A stretch of DNA of 64,000 nt, taken from the NCBI RefSeq assembly GCF_900187265.1, contig NZ_LT906450.1, positions 4,641,444 to 4,705,443 of the forward strand. Reading direction: 5' to 3'. A model generated the notes under the pieces. The model saw nothing but the letters and a program-made list of their open reading frames with translations, ran no database searches and was not told the origin of the DNA. A program made the position numbers and the translations under genes. The stretch is from Rhodococcus rhodochrous. Lineage in GTDB: Bacteria; Actinomycetota; Actinomycetes; Mycobacteriales; Mycobacteriaceae. How positions within the stretch are numbered: the first letter of the stretch is position 1; each line of letters opens with the position of its first letter. Of this stretch, positions 52,237 through 59,795 are shown in pieces.

Positions 52237-52926
52237 GTGTCCAGGCCCGAAACGATTTGGCACACTTCCCTCATGACCCCGATCCGCAGCGAGCAGGACA
52301 CACGACGCCGTGGTGGACGCCCCACCAGGGAGGAAGCGAGCCGGCTCGACGACGCGGTACGCGAGTCCGCCCTCCGGCTGTTCCTCGAGAACGGTTACGA
52401 AGGCACGACGATGAACGCCATCGCCGCGGCGGCCGGCACCACGAAACCGTCTCTCTATGCGCGTTTCCCGACCAAGGAGGACGTCTTCCGGTACGTCCTC
52501 GGCTGGGCCATGCAGCGCACCGACTGGCCCGCACCCGAACCGGAGATCCCCGACTACGACGATCTCGGGGACTCACTGACCGCCATCGCGGAGGCCGCCG
52601 TCCGGCGCGCCCTGGACCCGTCGATGATCAAGCTCCAGCAGGTCGCCATCGCCTACGCCTCGCGCTATCCGGACATCGCCCGCAAGGCCCTCGGCCCCGG
52701 TTACTGGCCGCGCAGGAAACAGGTCGCGGATCTGCTCCGCCGGCACGCCGCGACGGGGAGCATCGTCGCCGACGACCCCGACACGCTCGCCGAGTTGTTC
52801 CTGGCCATGGCATCGGGTGGTCCCGCGCGCCTGGCCTCGTTCGGGATCGTGCGCGGGGCCGAGGACGTCGACGCCCACGTGCGGGCCGTCGTGGACCTGT
52901 TCCTGCGCGGCCTACGGCCGAACTGA
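52237..52926 (+). CDS. TetR-family transcriptional regulator
   Basis: A 229-residue regulator. The N-terminal helix-turn-helix is GYEGTTMNAIAAAAGTTKPS followed by LYARFPTKEDVF. The C-terminal ligand domain (about 85-225) resembles TetR_C domains of AefR-like proteins. It faces the LuxE-led operon across 97 bp, so that operon is its most likely target; TTGACT at about 52181 may be a -35. Start: GTG at 52237 (GGGGAAAG upstream) or ATG at 52273. Its 3' end overlaps the convergent SDR gene by 15 bp. Confidence 0.88.
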   Translation: MSRPETIWHTSLMTPIRSEQDTRRRGGRPTREEASRLDDAVRESALRLFLENGYEGTTMNAIAAAAGTTKPSLYARFPTKEDVFRYVLGWAMQRTDWPAPEPEIPDYDDLGDSLTAIAEAAVRRALDPSMIKLQQVAIAYASRYPDIARKALGPGYWPRRKQVADLLRRHAATGSIVADDPDTLAELFLAMASGGPARLASFGIVRGAEDVDAHVRAVVDLFLRGLRPN

Positions 52927-53754
52927 CGCGCGATCCGCCCCAGAGGTGAGCGAGGCGACCACACCGCCGTCGACGAGCACGTCGGTGCCGTTGACGAAGC
53001 TCGCCTCGTCGGACAACAGGAATGTGACGACGGCGGCGAGTTCCTCGGCACGGCCCGTGCGGCCGAGCGGCGTCGCTCGCACCATCTCGCCCATCGACTC
53101 GTTGTGGTCCGCTTCCTGCCGGCCCTGAGGAGTGTCGATGATGCCCGGAGACACGGAGCATGCGCGCGCCCCGACTGCTCCGAGCCGCACGGCTTCGTCG
53201 CGCGCGAACTGCTGCACACCGTATTTCGCCCATGCATAGGCGACGCCGGGATGTTCGATCGCCTCCCCCACGACCTCCCGGAGACGGTCGAGGAAGTCCT
53301 CGGCGAGCGGATCCGCGAGCACGGCGATCTCTTCCGGTGACGGCTGCATCCGCCCGATGTTCGGTGCCATCGAGGCGAAGTAGACCGACGCGGTGCCTGC
53401 GGTCGCGAGTGGACGGAGCGCCCGGGCGAGCCGTGCGGTCCCGACCAGGTCGACGGCGAAGATCCGTCGCCAGTCGGCCATGGTCGGCGAGATACCCGCC
53501 GCATGGGCGACCGATCGCAGCGTCCCGAGTTCCGTCACGCGCGCAGCCAGTCGTTCGAGTCCGTCGACGTCGGTGACGTCGAGGACGATCGGTTCGACCC
53601 GTGTCCGATCACCGTTCAACTCGTCGGCGGTGGCGCGGACGGTGTCGGCGTCCAGGTCGACGAGCAGCACGGTGTCGACCGTGCCGATCATGCGTTGCGC
53701 GCACGCGTATCCCATTCCGCGACCGGCTCCGGTCGCGATCCCCACCGTGGTCAT
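52912..53754 (-). CDS. Short-chain dehydrogenase/reductase
   Basis: A 280-residue SDR. The nucleotide motif is GIATGAGRGMGYACAQRM, VDLDADTV suggests NAD(H), AHAAGIS replaces NNAG, and the active site is YFASMAPN with YAWAKYG (Tyr, Lys). The insertion between Ser and Tyr strands (PSPEEIAVLADPLAEDFLDR) is like that of 3-alpha-hydroxysteroid dehydrogenase-type SDRs. It follows the VOC gene by 22 bp. Confidence 0.87.
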   Translation of the reverse strand: MTTVGIATGAGRGMGYACAQRMIGTVDTVLLVDLDADTVRATADELNGDRTRVEPIVLDVTDVDGLERLAARVTELGTLRSVAHAAGISPTMADWRRIFAVDLVGTARLARALRPLATAGTASVYFASMAPNIGRMQPSPEEIAVLADPLAEDFLDRLREVVGEAIEHPGVAYAWAKYGVQQFARDEAVRLGAVGARACSVSPGIIDTPQGRQEADHNESMGEMVRATPLGRTGRAEELAAVVTFLLSDEASFVNGTDVLVDGGVVASLTSGADRASVRP

Positions 53755-53776
53755 GACATGCAGTCCTCTCGGGTCA

Positions 53777-54220
53777 TCAGGATGTGGCCCAGCACCGCGA
53801 CAGTCCGGATTCGGCGGTGCGGGTGACGAGTTCGACGAGCACGCCCCGTCGACTGCGGGCGAATGCGAAGAACATACCGCCGCCGGGCAGCGCGCGGGTG
53901 GCCTCGACGACGAATCCTTCCTTCTCGAGAAGACGGCAGTCCGACTCGACGTCGTCCGACCAGTAGCCGAGGTGGTGGATACCGGAGGTCGCGGCCCACA
54001 GGGGTGCCTCGGGCACGGCCGAGACGATCTCGATCCGCGGTTCGGTGACCGAATAGGAGCACTGCAGATCGACACTCCGGTCGCCGTCCGGCAGCGTCAC
54101 GTCGACGGCTCCGCCCACCTGTGGTCCCCACTGGTAGCCGAGCAGCGTCGAGAGTTCGTCCCGGGCGCCGCGTGGGTCGTCGGTGACGACCCCGAGGTGG
54201 AAGAGGTCTTCGGCCTTCAT
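53777..54220 (-). CDS. VOC-family (glyoxalase-fold) protein
   Basis: A 147-residue protein starting MKAEDLFHLGVVTDDPRGAR. Metal-ligand-like His residues are in FHLGV and GIHHLGYWSDDV, with a late Glu in LVELVTR. The pattern resembles methylmalonyl-CoA epimerase/glyoxalase relatives found with steroid and terpenoid genes. ATG at 54220 follows AAAGGCG. It is divergent from the ACAD10/11-like operon and shares its operator region. Confidence 0.82.
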   Translation of the reverse strand: MKAEDLFHLGVVTDDPRGARDELSTLLGYQWGPQVGGAVDVTLPDGDRSVDLQCSYSVTEPRIEIVSAVPEAPLWAATSGIHHLGYWSDDVESDCRLLEKEGFVVEATRALPGGGMFFAFARSRRGVLVELVTRTAESGLSRCWATS

Positions 54221-54267
54221 GTCTGCGCCTTTCGGATGTAGATGTTCCAATTGCTCTTCGGTCGTGT

Positions 54268-54303
54268 AAGAATGAGATTCTTGGTATCGAGATAGATATT
54301 CTC
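54268..54303. promoter_or_regulatory. Double regulatory box in the divergent VOC / acyl-CoA dehydrogenase promoter
   Basis: GAGATAGATATTCTC (54289-54303) matches GAGAATAGTATTCTC at 11 of 15 positions, and its centre is 28 nt before the acyl-CoA dehydrogenase ATG. A second palindrome, AAGAATGAGATTCTT (54268-54282, 6-bp perfect arms), lies beside it, 61-75 bp closer to the middle of the VOC side. Both use the AGAAT half-site. Confidence 0.58.
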
Positions 54304-54323
54304 ACCGATGGAAGGGAGGCGCA

Positions 54324-55625
54324 ATGGCCTGGGACTTCGAGACCGAGCCCGAGTACCAGAAGAAGCTGGACTGGGCCGATGCGTTCGTGCGCGAGGAGGT
54401 CGAACCTCTCGACCTCGTGTGGGAACACGAACAGTTCGTCCCTCTCGACGGACTCCGCCGCAAGGCCATCGACCCTCTCAAGGAGAAGGTTCGCGCAGAA
54501 GGTCTGTGGGCCACTCATCTCGGCCCCGAACTCGGCGGTCAGGGATACGGACAGCTCAAGCTCGCACTGCTCAACGAGATCCTCGGGCGCTCGTCGTGGG
54601 CACCGATCGTGTTCGGTTGCCAGGCACCCGATACCGGCAACGCCGAGATCATCGCCCATTTCGGCACCCCCGAGCAGAAGGAGCGCTACCTGCAGCCGCT
54701 GCTCGACGGCGAGGTGTTCTCCTCGTACTCGATGACCGAACCGCAGGGCGGTGCCGATCCCGCCCAGTTCCGGTGCCGCGCGGTCAAGGACGGCGACCAC
54801 TGGGTCATCAACGGGTGGAAGTTCTTCTCCTCCAACGCCCGCACCGCCGAGTTCCTCATCGTCATGGTTGTGACGGATCCCGACGTCCCCGTGTACAAGG
54901 GCACGTCGATGTTCCTCGTCCCCACCGACACCCCGGGCGTGAACATCGTGCGCAACGTCGGCCTCTACGGCGAACCGCTGAACGAGGGCACCCACGCGCT
55001 GATCCACTACGACAACGTGCGTGTGCCCGCCGACGCGCTCCTCGGCGAGGAGGGCCAGGCGTTCGCGGCCGCGCAGGTGCGACTCGGTGGCGGTCGCATC
55101 CACCATGCGATGCGCACCATCGGCCTGGCCCAGAAGGCCCTGGACATGATGTGCGAGCGTGCCCTCAGTCGCGAGACGGCCGGCAGCCGCCTCTCCGACA
55201 AGCAGGCCGTGCAGGGCTACATCGCCGACTCCTACGCGCAGCTCGCACAGTTCCGCCTGTTCGTGCTCAACACCGCGTGGAAGATCGACAAGTACAACGA
55301 CTACAAGAAGGTCCGCAAGGACATCGCGACAGCGAAGATCATCATGCCCACCGTGCTCCACGACATCGCGTGGCGCGCCATGCAGGTGCACGGTGCACTG
55401 GGTGTCACCAACGAGATGCCGTTCTTCAAGATGATCCACGGCGCAGCAGTGATGGGCCTGGCCGACGGGCCGACCGAAGTACACAAGACCACCGTCGCCA
55501 AGCAGGTCCTCCGCGACTACAGCCCGGTCGACGACATGTGGCCCTCGGAGTGGATCCCGAAGAAGCAGGAAGAAGCCCGGAAGAAGTACGCCGACTACAT
55601 CGAACTCGAAGTGGGGAACCTGTGA
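54324..55625 (+). CDS. Acyl-CoA dehydrogenase of the ACAD10/ACAD11/IBR3 type
   Basis: A 433-residue flavoenzyme. Motifs: SYSMTEPQGGADPAQF (substrate/FAD), GGRIHHAMRTIGLAQKALDM and QVHGALGVTNEMPFFKM. The C-terminal GLADGPTEVHKTTVAKQ, with Asp before GP where ordinary acyl-CoA dehydrogenases have the Glu base (YEGT), is typical of ACAD10/11 and plant IBR3. In those proteins the dehydrogenase domain works with a kinase-fold domain on 4-hydroxyacyl-CoAs; here the kinase is the next gene, overlapping by 4 bp. GGAAGGGAG precedes the ATG. Confidence 0.87.
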   Translation: MAWDFETEPEYQKKLDWADAFVREEVEPLDLVWEHEQFVPLDGLRRKAIDPLKEKVRAEGLWATHLGPELGGQGYGQLKLALLNEILGRSSWAPIVFGCQAPDTGNAEIIAHFGTPEQKERYLQPLLDGEVFSSYSMTEPQGGADPAQFRCRAVKDGDHWVINGWKFFSSNARTAEFLIVMVVTDPDVPVYKGTSMFLVPTDTPGVNIVRNVGLYGEPLNEGTHALIHYDNVRVPADALLGEEGQAFAAAQVRLGGGRIHHAMRTIGLAQKALDMMCERALSRETAGSRLSDKQAVQGYIADSYAQLAQFRLFVLNTAWKIDKYNDYKKVRKDIATAKIIMPTVLHDIAWRAMQVHGALGVTNEMPFFKMIHGAAVMGLADGPTEVHKTTVAKQVLRDYSPVDDMWPSEWIPKKQEEARKKYADYIELEVGNL

Positions 55626-56644
55626 TCGACACCGAGCGTCTCGCCGAATGGATGGACGAGCAGGGCCTGCCCGGCAAGGGCGCGCCGCTCGACGCGAAGT
55701 ATCTCTCCGGCGGTACACAGAACGAGATCTACAAGCTCACGCGCGACGACTTCACGTGCGTCATCCGCATCCCTCCGGCCGGTGCACCGGCCGACCGCGA
55801 CAGCGGGATCATGCGCGAGTGGCGGATCATCCAGGGACTGGCCGGAACCGACGTCCCGCACACGAAAGCCGTTGCCGCATGTGAGGACACGTCCGTCCTC
55901 GGACGCTCCTTCTACCTCATGGGACACGTCGACGGATGGTCGCCGATGGACCACCGCGGCACCTGGCCCGCACCGTTCGACACCGATCTCGACGCTCGCG
56001 CCGGCCTGGCCTACCAGCTCGCCGAGGGCATCGCCCTGCTGTCGAAGGTGGACTGGAAGGCACAGGGCCTGGAGGATCTGGGACGTCCCGACGGTTTCCA
56101 CGACCGGCAGGTGAGCCGGTGGACCCGCTTCTTCGAACGGATCAAGGCCCGCGAGATCGAGGGCATGGACGTCGCGACGAAGTGGCTCGAGACCCATCGT
56201 CCGCTCGACTACATCCCGGGTCTGATGCACGGCGACTACCAGTTCGCCAACGTGATGTTCGAGCACGGCGCCCCCGCGAAGCTCGCGGCGCTCGTCGACT
56301 GGGAGATGGGTACCGTCGGCGACCCGAAGCTCGATCTCGGCTGGATGCTCATGAACTGGCCCGAGGACACGAGCGCGAACGAGGACAGTGCGGTCAGCTA
56401 CGTCGACCTGACCGGGATGCCCGGTCGCGCGCAGATGCTCGCGCACTACGCCGAGGTCTCCGGCCGCCAGGTCGACGACATCGACTACTACCTGATCCTC
56501 GCCAAGTGGAAGCTCGCCATCGTCCTCGAACAGGGATTCCAGCGGGCCGGGGACGATCCCAAGCTGCAGTCGTACGGACCGGTCATCACCAGTCTCATGA
56601 AGTCGGCCGCCGATCTCGCCGAGTCGACGGACTACAAGGGCTGA
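55622..56644 (+). CDS. Aminoglycoside-phosphotransferase-fold kinase, partner of the ACAD10/11-like enzyme
   Basis: A 340-residue APH-family kinase. The catalytic loop is GLMHGDYQFANVMF, the metal loop LVDWEMGTVGDPKLDLGWML, and the nucleotide strand YLSGGTQNEIYKLTRDDF. The same fold is the N-terminal half of ACAD10/11, and LvaA of the levulinate pathway phosphorylates 4-hydroxyvaleryl-CoA. A 4-hydroxyacyl-CoA kinase role, giving a leaving group for the dehydrogenase-fold partner, is therefore likely. It starts with GTG in a GTGA overlap. Confidence 0.87.
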   Translation: MIDTERLAEWMDEQGLPGKGAPLDAKYLSGGTQNEIYKLTRDDFTCVIRIPPAGAPADRDSGIMREWRIIQGLAGTDVPHTKAVAACEDTSVLGRSFYLMGHVDGWSPMDHRGTWPAPFDTDLDARAGLAYQLAEGIALLSKVDWKAQGLEDLGRPDGFHDRQVSRWTRFFERIKAREIEGMDVATKWLETHRPLDYIPGLMHGDYQFANVMFEHGAPAKLAALVDWEMGTVGDPKLDLGWMLMNWPEDTSANEDSAVSYVDLTGMPGRAQMLAHYAEVSGRQVDDIDYYLILAKWKLAIVLEQGFQRAGDDPKLQSYGPVITSLMKSAADLAESTDYKG

Positions 56645-56655
56645 AGGGGTCTGCG

Positions 56656-57435
56656 ATGACGACTGTCGTGGAAGGGCTGGTGGAGGAACGGCACGGACCG
56701 GTGCTCGTCCTCCGCATCGACCGCCCCGAGGCGCGTAATGCCCTCAACGGAGCCGTGCTCCGCGGAATCGGCGCTGCGGCCCTTCGGGCGGAGGCGGATC
56801 CGGAGATCCGGACGATCGTGCTCACCGGCACGGGCGACCGGGCGTTCTGTGCGGGCATGGACCTGCGTGCGTTCGCGGAAGGCGAGGACATCGGCACGGA
56901 CTCCGACGAGGCCGCCGGATACGCCCGGCTGTCCAAGGGCGAACTCACCGTCCCGGTCGTCGGCGCCGCCAACGGCAGCGCTGTGGGCGGCGGGCTCGAA
57001 CTCCTCCTCGGCGCCGACATCATCGTGGCGTCCTCCGAGGCGAAGTTCGGCCTGCCCGAGGTGAAGCGGGGACTCTTCCCCGCCGGTGGCGGCACCGCCA
57101 TCGGCACCCGCATCCCCGTCGGGGCGGCACTCGAGCTGACCCTGACGGGGGATCCGATCACGGCGCAGCGCGGCTACGAACTCGGGCTGATCAATGCCGT
57201 GGTGACGCCCGATCAGGTCCTGGACACCGCGCTCGACTACGCCCGGCGGATCGCGGCGAACGCCCCGCTCGGCCTGTCCGCGGTGAAGGAACTCGTCCGG
57301 CTCGCGCAGGCCGATCCCGAGCGCGCCGGCGAGCGACTCTCCCACTGGCAGTCGGTCGTCTTCACCAGCAACGACGCGAAGGAAGGCGCCACCGCGTTCA
57401 TGGAGAAGCGGGCGCCGGTCTGGCAGGGACGGTGA
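56656..57435 (+). CDS. Enoyl-CoA hydratase
   Basis: A 259-residue crotonase with both hydratase glutamates in place: FGLPEVKRGLFPAGGG and ALELTLTGDPI. The oxyanion loops are AFCAGMDLRAF and GSAVGGGLELLLGAD. It should hydrate the enoyl-CoA produced by the kinase/dehydrogenase pair. The ATG at 56656 is 11 bp after the kinase stop codon. It overlaps the quinone oxidoreductase gene by 4 bp. Confidence 0.9.
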   Translation: MTTVVEGLVEERHGPVLVLRIDRPEARNALNGAVLRGIGAAALRAEADPEIRTIVLTGTGDRAFCAGMDLRAFAEGEDIGTDSDEAAGYARLSKGELTVPVVGAANGSAVGGGLELLLGADIIVASSEAKFGLPEVKRGLFPAGGGTAIGTRIPVGAALELTLTGDPITAQRGYELGLINAVVTPDQVLDTALDYARRIAANAPLGLSAVKELVRLAQADPERAGERLSHWQSVVFTSNDAKEGATAFMEKRAPVWQGR

Positions 57436-58430
57436 CCGCCCCGGCAGAACCGGTGGACACCGTTCGCGCCGTCGTCTGCACCGAATACGGGGAACCCGAA
57501 TCCCTTCGGATGGAGTCGCGGCCGTCGTCCCCGCTCGCGCCCGGTCACGTCCGGGTGCGCGTGGGGGCGGCCGCAGTGAACTTCCCCGACGTCCTCCTCG
57601 TGGCGAACAGGTACCAGATCAGCGTGCCGCCACCCTTCGTTCCGGGCAGCGAGTACGCGGGCACCGTCGTCGAGGTCACGGACGACGCGGACGGATTCTC
57701 GGTGGGCGATCGGGTCACCGGTACCGGGCTGGTCGGAGCGTTCGCCGACGAGGTGGTTGCTCCCACGAAGGCCTTGAAGAAGACCCCCGACGGGATCGAC
57801 GACCGGACCGCCGCATCCTTCGGAGTGGCGCACCGAACGGCCTATCACACGCTCCGGTCGGTGGCGCGCCTGCAGCCAGGAGAACGACTCGTCGTCCTCG
57901 GGGCCGGCGGGGGTGTCGGTCTAGCGGCCGTGCAACTCGGTGTGGCGCTGGGCGCTTCGGTCACCGCCGTCGCCTCGTCGGTCGACAAACTCGCGGTCGC
58001 GTCGTCCTACGGCGCCGCGCACACGATCGATCACCGCACGAGCGATCTGCGTTCGGCCCTGAAGGACGCGCTGCCGGAGGGAGCCGACGTCGTCGTCGAT
58101 CCTGTCGGCGGCGAACTCTCGGAGCCGGCGCTCCGGTCGCTCGCCCGCGGTGGACGTTTCGTCACCATCGGGTACGCGTCCGGGTCGATCCCCCGGATCC
58201 CTCTGAATCTCGTTCTGGTCAAGGGCATCCGGATCATGGGCTTCCAGTTCCAGGATCTCGATCCGGAGGAGTACCGGCGGAACGAGTCCGAACTCGTGGA
58301 CCTGCTCGTCTCGGGCACGGCGGTTCCGCACATCGGCGCGGACTATCCACTGGAGAACGCCGCGCGGGCGCTTCGTCACGTCGCCGACGGACGAGCGGTC
58401 GGGAAGGTCGTCCTCGACATGTCCCGCTGA
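57432..58430 (+). CDS. NADPH:quinone oxidoreductase-type medium-chain reductase
   Basis: A 332-residue zinc-independent MDR protein. It has VNFPDVLLVANRYQ in the catalytic domain, the nucleotide motif VLGAGGGVGLAAVQLGVALG, and DVVVDPVGGELSEPALRSLA. Structural zinc cysteines are missing, as usual for quinone oxidoreductases and enoyl reductases. It may reduce an enoyl-CoA or an enone of the pathway. It starts with GTG in a GTGA overlap and ends the operon. Confidence 0.88.
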   Translation: MTAPAEPVDTVRAVVCTEYGEPESLRMESRPSSPLAPGHVRVRVGAAAVNFPDVLLVANRYQISVPPPFVPGSEYAGTVVEVTDDADGFSVGDRVTGTGLVGAFADEVVAPTKALKKTPDGIDDRTAASFGVAHRTAYHTLRSVARLQPGERLVVLGAGGGVGLAAVQLGVALGASVTAVASSVDKLAVASSYGAAHTIDHRTSDLRSALKDALPEGADVVVDPVGGELSEPALRSLARGGRFVTIGYASGSIPRIPLNLVLVKGIRIMGFQFQDLDPEEYRRNESELVDLLVSGTAVPHIGADYPLENAARALRHVADGRAVGKVVLDMSR

Positions 58431-58450
58431 TCGTCCTCGCGCGACGAACC

Positions 58451-58578
58451 GATCCTTGCGCGCCCTACACGCCGGGCGAACCCCGATTCGGCGCGCAAGG
58501 ATCGACCAGCGCAGCAATTCTCTTCCGGCACTACGACTGTGGCCCGGCCTCCGAGCAAGGAGGCCGGGCCACAGTCGT
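58451..58578. terminator. Two successive inverted repeats ending convergent transcription
   Basis: A 14-bp inverted repeat (58451-58464 with 58490-58503, 25-nt loop) is followed by a 20-bp perfect stem (58533-58552 with 58559-58578, loop GAGCAA). They fill the 156-bp gap between the quinone oxidoreductase gene and the convergent gene at 58587. The second is among the strongest hairpins in the window and should work in both directions. Confidence 0.88.
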
Positions 58579-58586
58579 CGTGGTGC

Positions 58587-59186
58587 TCAGGCCATGGAGA
58601 CGAGGTTGCCGCGCATACGGAGCGTGTCGGCACCTCCGGTGAGGAACGATTCGGTGGCAGCGACCGCGGTCGCCGGTGCCGCGGCAGCGGCGAGGGCATG
58701 CGACTTGAAGACCTGGGCCGCGCGACTCAGGCGGTGCTGCAGCGGCACGATGCGCGAGTCGAGTTCGGAGGGAACGTTCTCGCCCCACAGCGCGATCGTG
58801 GTGGGGTTCTCCGCCAGGGCCTCGAGGACACCGCTGCGGATCCGCTCGTCGGAGGCGTAGAGATCGGCGGCGATGGCGACGGTGTCGGGCATGGGACCGT
58901 AGGTCGCGGAGCTCAGGGCCGACTCGAGGTCGACGGCCTTGGTCGCACCGAGGATCTCGAACGGACGCAGATCGGAACTCTGCGGAACGACGACCACCAC
59001 TTCCCAGCCTGCCGCAACCTGGTCGTACAGCCAACCGCCGGTATACCGGACGGCGTCTGCGACCTTGGGCGCAACGACGGCGACCCGTCGTCTCAGGATG
59101 TGGCGGCGGGCATGAGCTGTTGCTCGAGCGACTGTATGTAGTCCTCGAATATTGCGGTCAGTGGGAGCGAACGATCGAGCAGCCAT
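58587..59186 (-). CDS. Protein of unknown function downstream of a TetR gene; start uncertain
   Basis: The reading frame from ATG 59186 gives 199 residues. The first 30 overlap the 3' end of the TetR gene by 94 bp in another frame and look unlike protein-family sequence. From residue 35 it reads as a real alpha/beta protein (VAVVAPKVADAVRYTGGWLY, WEVVVVVPQSSDLRPFEILG, NPTTIALWGENVPSELDSRI). No ATG, GTG or TTG lies between the overlap and residue 60. A CTG start overlapping the TetR stop (CTGA) would be consistent with coupling, but is rare. I do not recognise the family. Confidence 0.5.
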   Translation of the reverse strand: MAARSFAPTDRNIRGLHTVARATAHARRHILRRRVAVVAPKVADAVRYTGGWLYDQVAAGWEVVVVVPQSSDLRPFEILGATKAVDLESALSSATYGPMPDTVAIAADLYASDERIRSGVLEALAENPTTIALWGENVPSELDSRIVPLQHRLSRAAQVFKSHALAAAAAPATAVAATESFLTGGADTLRMRGNLVSMA

Positions 59187-59698
59187 GAGGTTTCCATTCC
59201 ATTCAGGAAAGCGACGATCTCCACCGCTTTGACGGCTGGGTCCACATCCGTTCGATATCGCCCGGCGTGTTGTCCACGCCGGATGCCGGCTTCGACCGCG
59301 TCGAGAGCCGCTTGATACCGCCCGAGTAGGCGATCGTGCAGAGGGGCATCCGGTTCCAGGTTCTCGATGAGAAGCACCGCATACATTCCGACCAGTTCGG
59401 GCGACTCCTCGAAACGCTTCGGGAGTTTCCTGAGCTGTTCGACGAGATCTCCCGTCCGATCCACACGAGCGTTGTCGTCGTTGTCGCGGGCGTCGAGCAC
59501 CGCGTGCAACAACTGGTCCTTCGACTCGAAGTGATGCAACAACCCGGCCGGGGTCAATCCTGCTTCCCGGGCGATCTGGGCGAGGCTCGTGCTCCGCCAC
59601 CCGTTCCGCGCCAGAAACCGCTGGGCAACGCTGAGAATCAGCTCCCGGCGATCCTCACCTCTGGCGAGGAGAGTGTCGTATGCACGTTGGGACAACAT
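59093..59698 (-). CDS. TetR-family transcriptional regulator
   Basis: A 201-residue regulator. The helix-turn-helix reads NGWRSTSLAQIAREAGLTPA, then GLLHHFESKDQLLHAVLDAR. The C-terminal domain spans about 85-200. It is transcribed in the same direction as the thiolase operon, 97 bp downstream of it, and ends over the gene for the unknown protein. It is a candidate regulator of the beta-oxidation operons nearby, but no palindrome stands out in the 59699-59795 gap. Confidence 0.9.
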   Translation of the reverse strand: MLSQRAYDTLLARGEDRRELILSVAQRFLARNGWRSTSLAQIAREAGLTPAGLLHHFESKDQLLHAVLDARDNDDNARVDRTGDLVEQLRKLPKRFEESPELVGMYAVLLIENLEPDAPLHDRLLGRYQAALDAVEAGIRRGQHAGRYRTDVDPAVKAVEIVAFLNGMETSWLLDRSLPLTAIFEDYIQSLEQQLMPAATS

Positions 59699-59795
59699 CC
59701 CTCACTTCGCTGAAGAAGAACAACCTACTGAACGCACATTAGGTCATTTTCCCAAGTGTGACAAGGGTCTCATCACATATATGTTTCGGTCTCGG

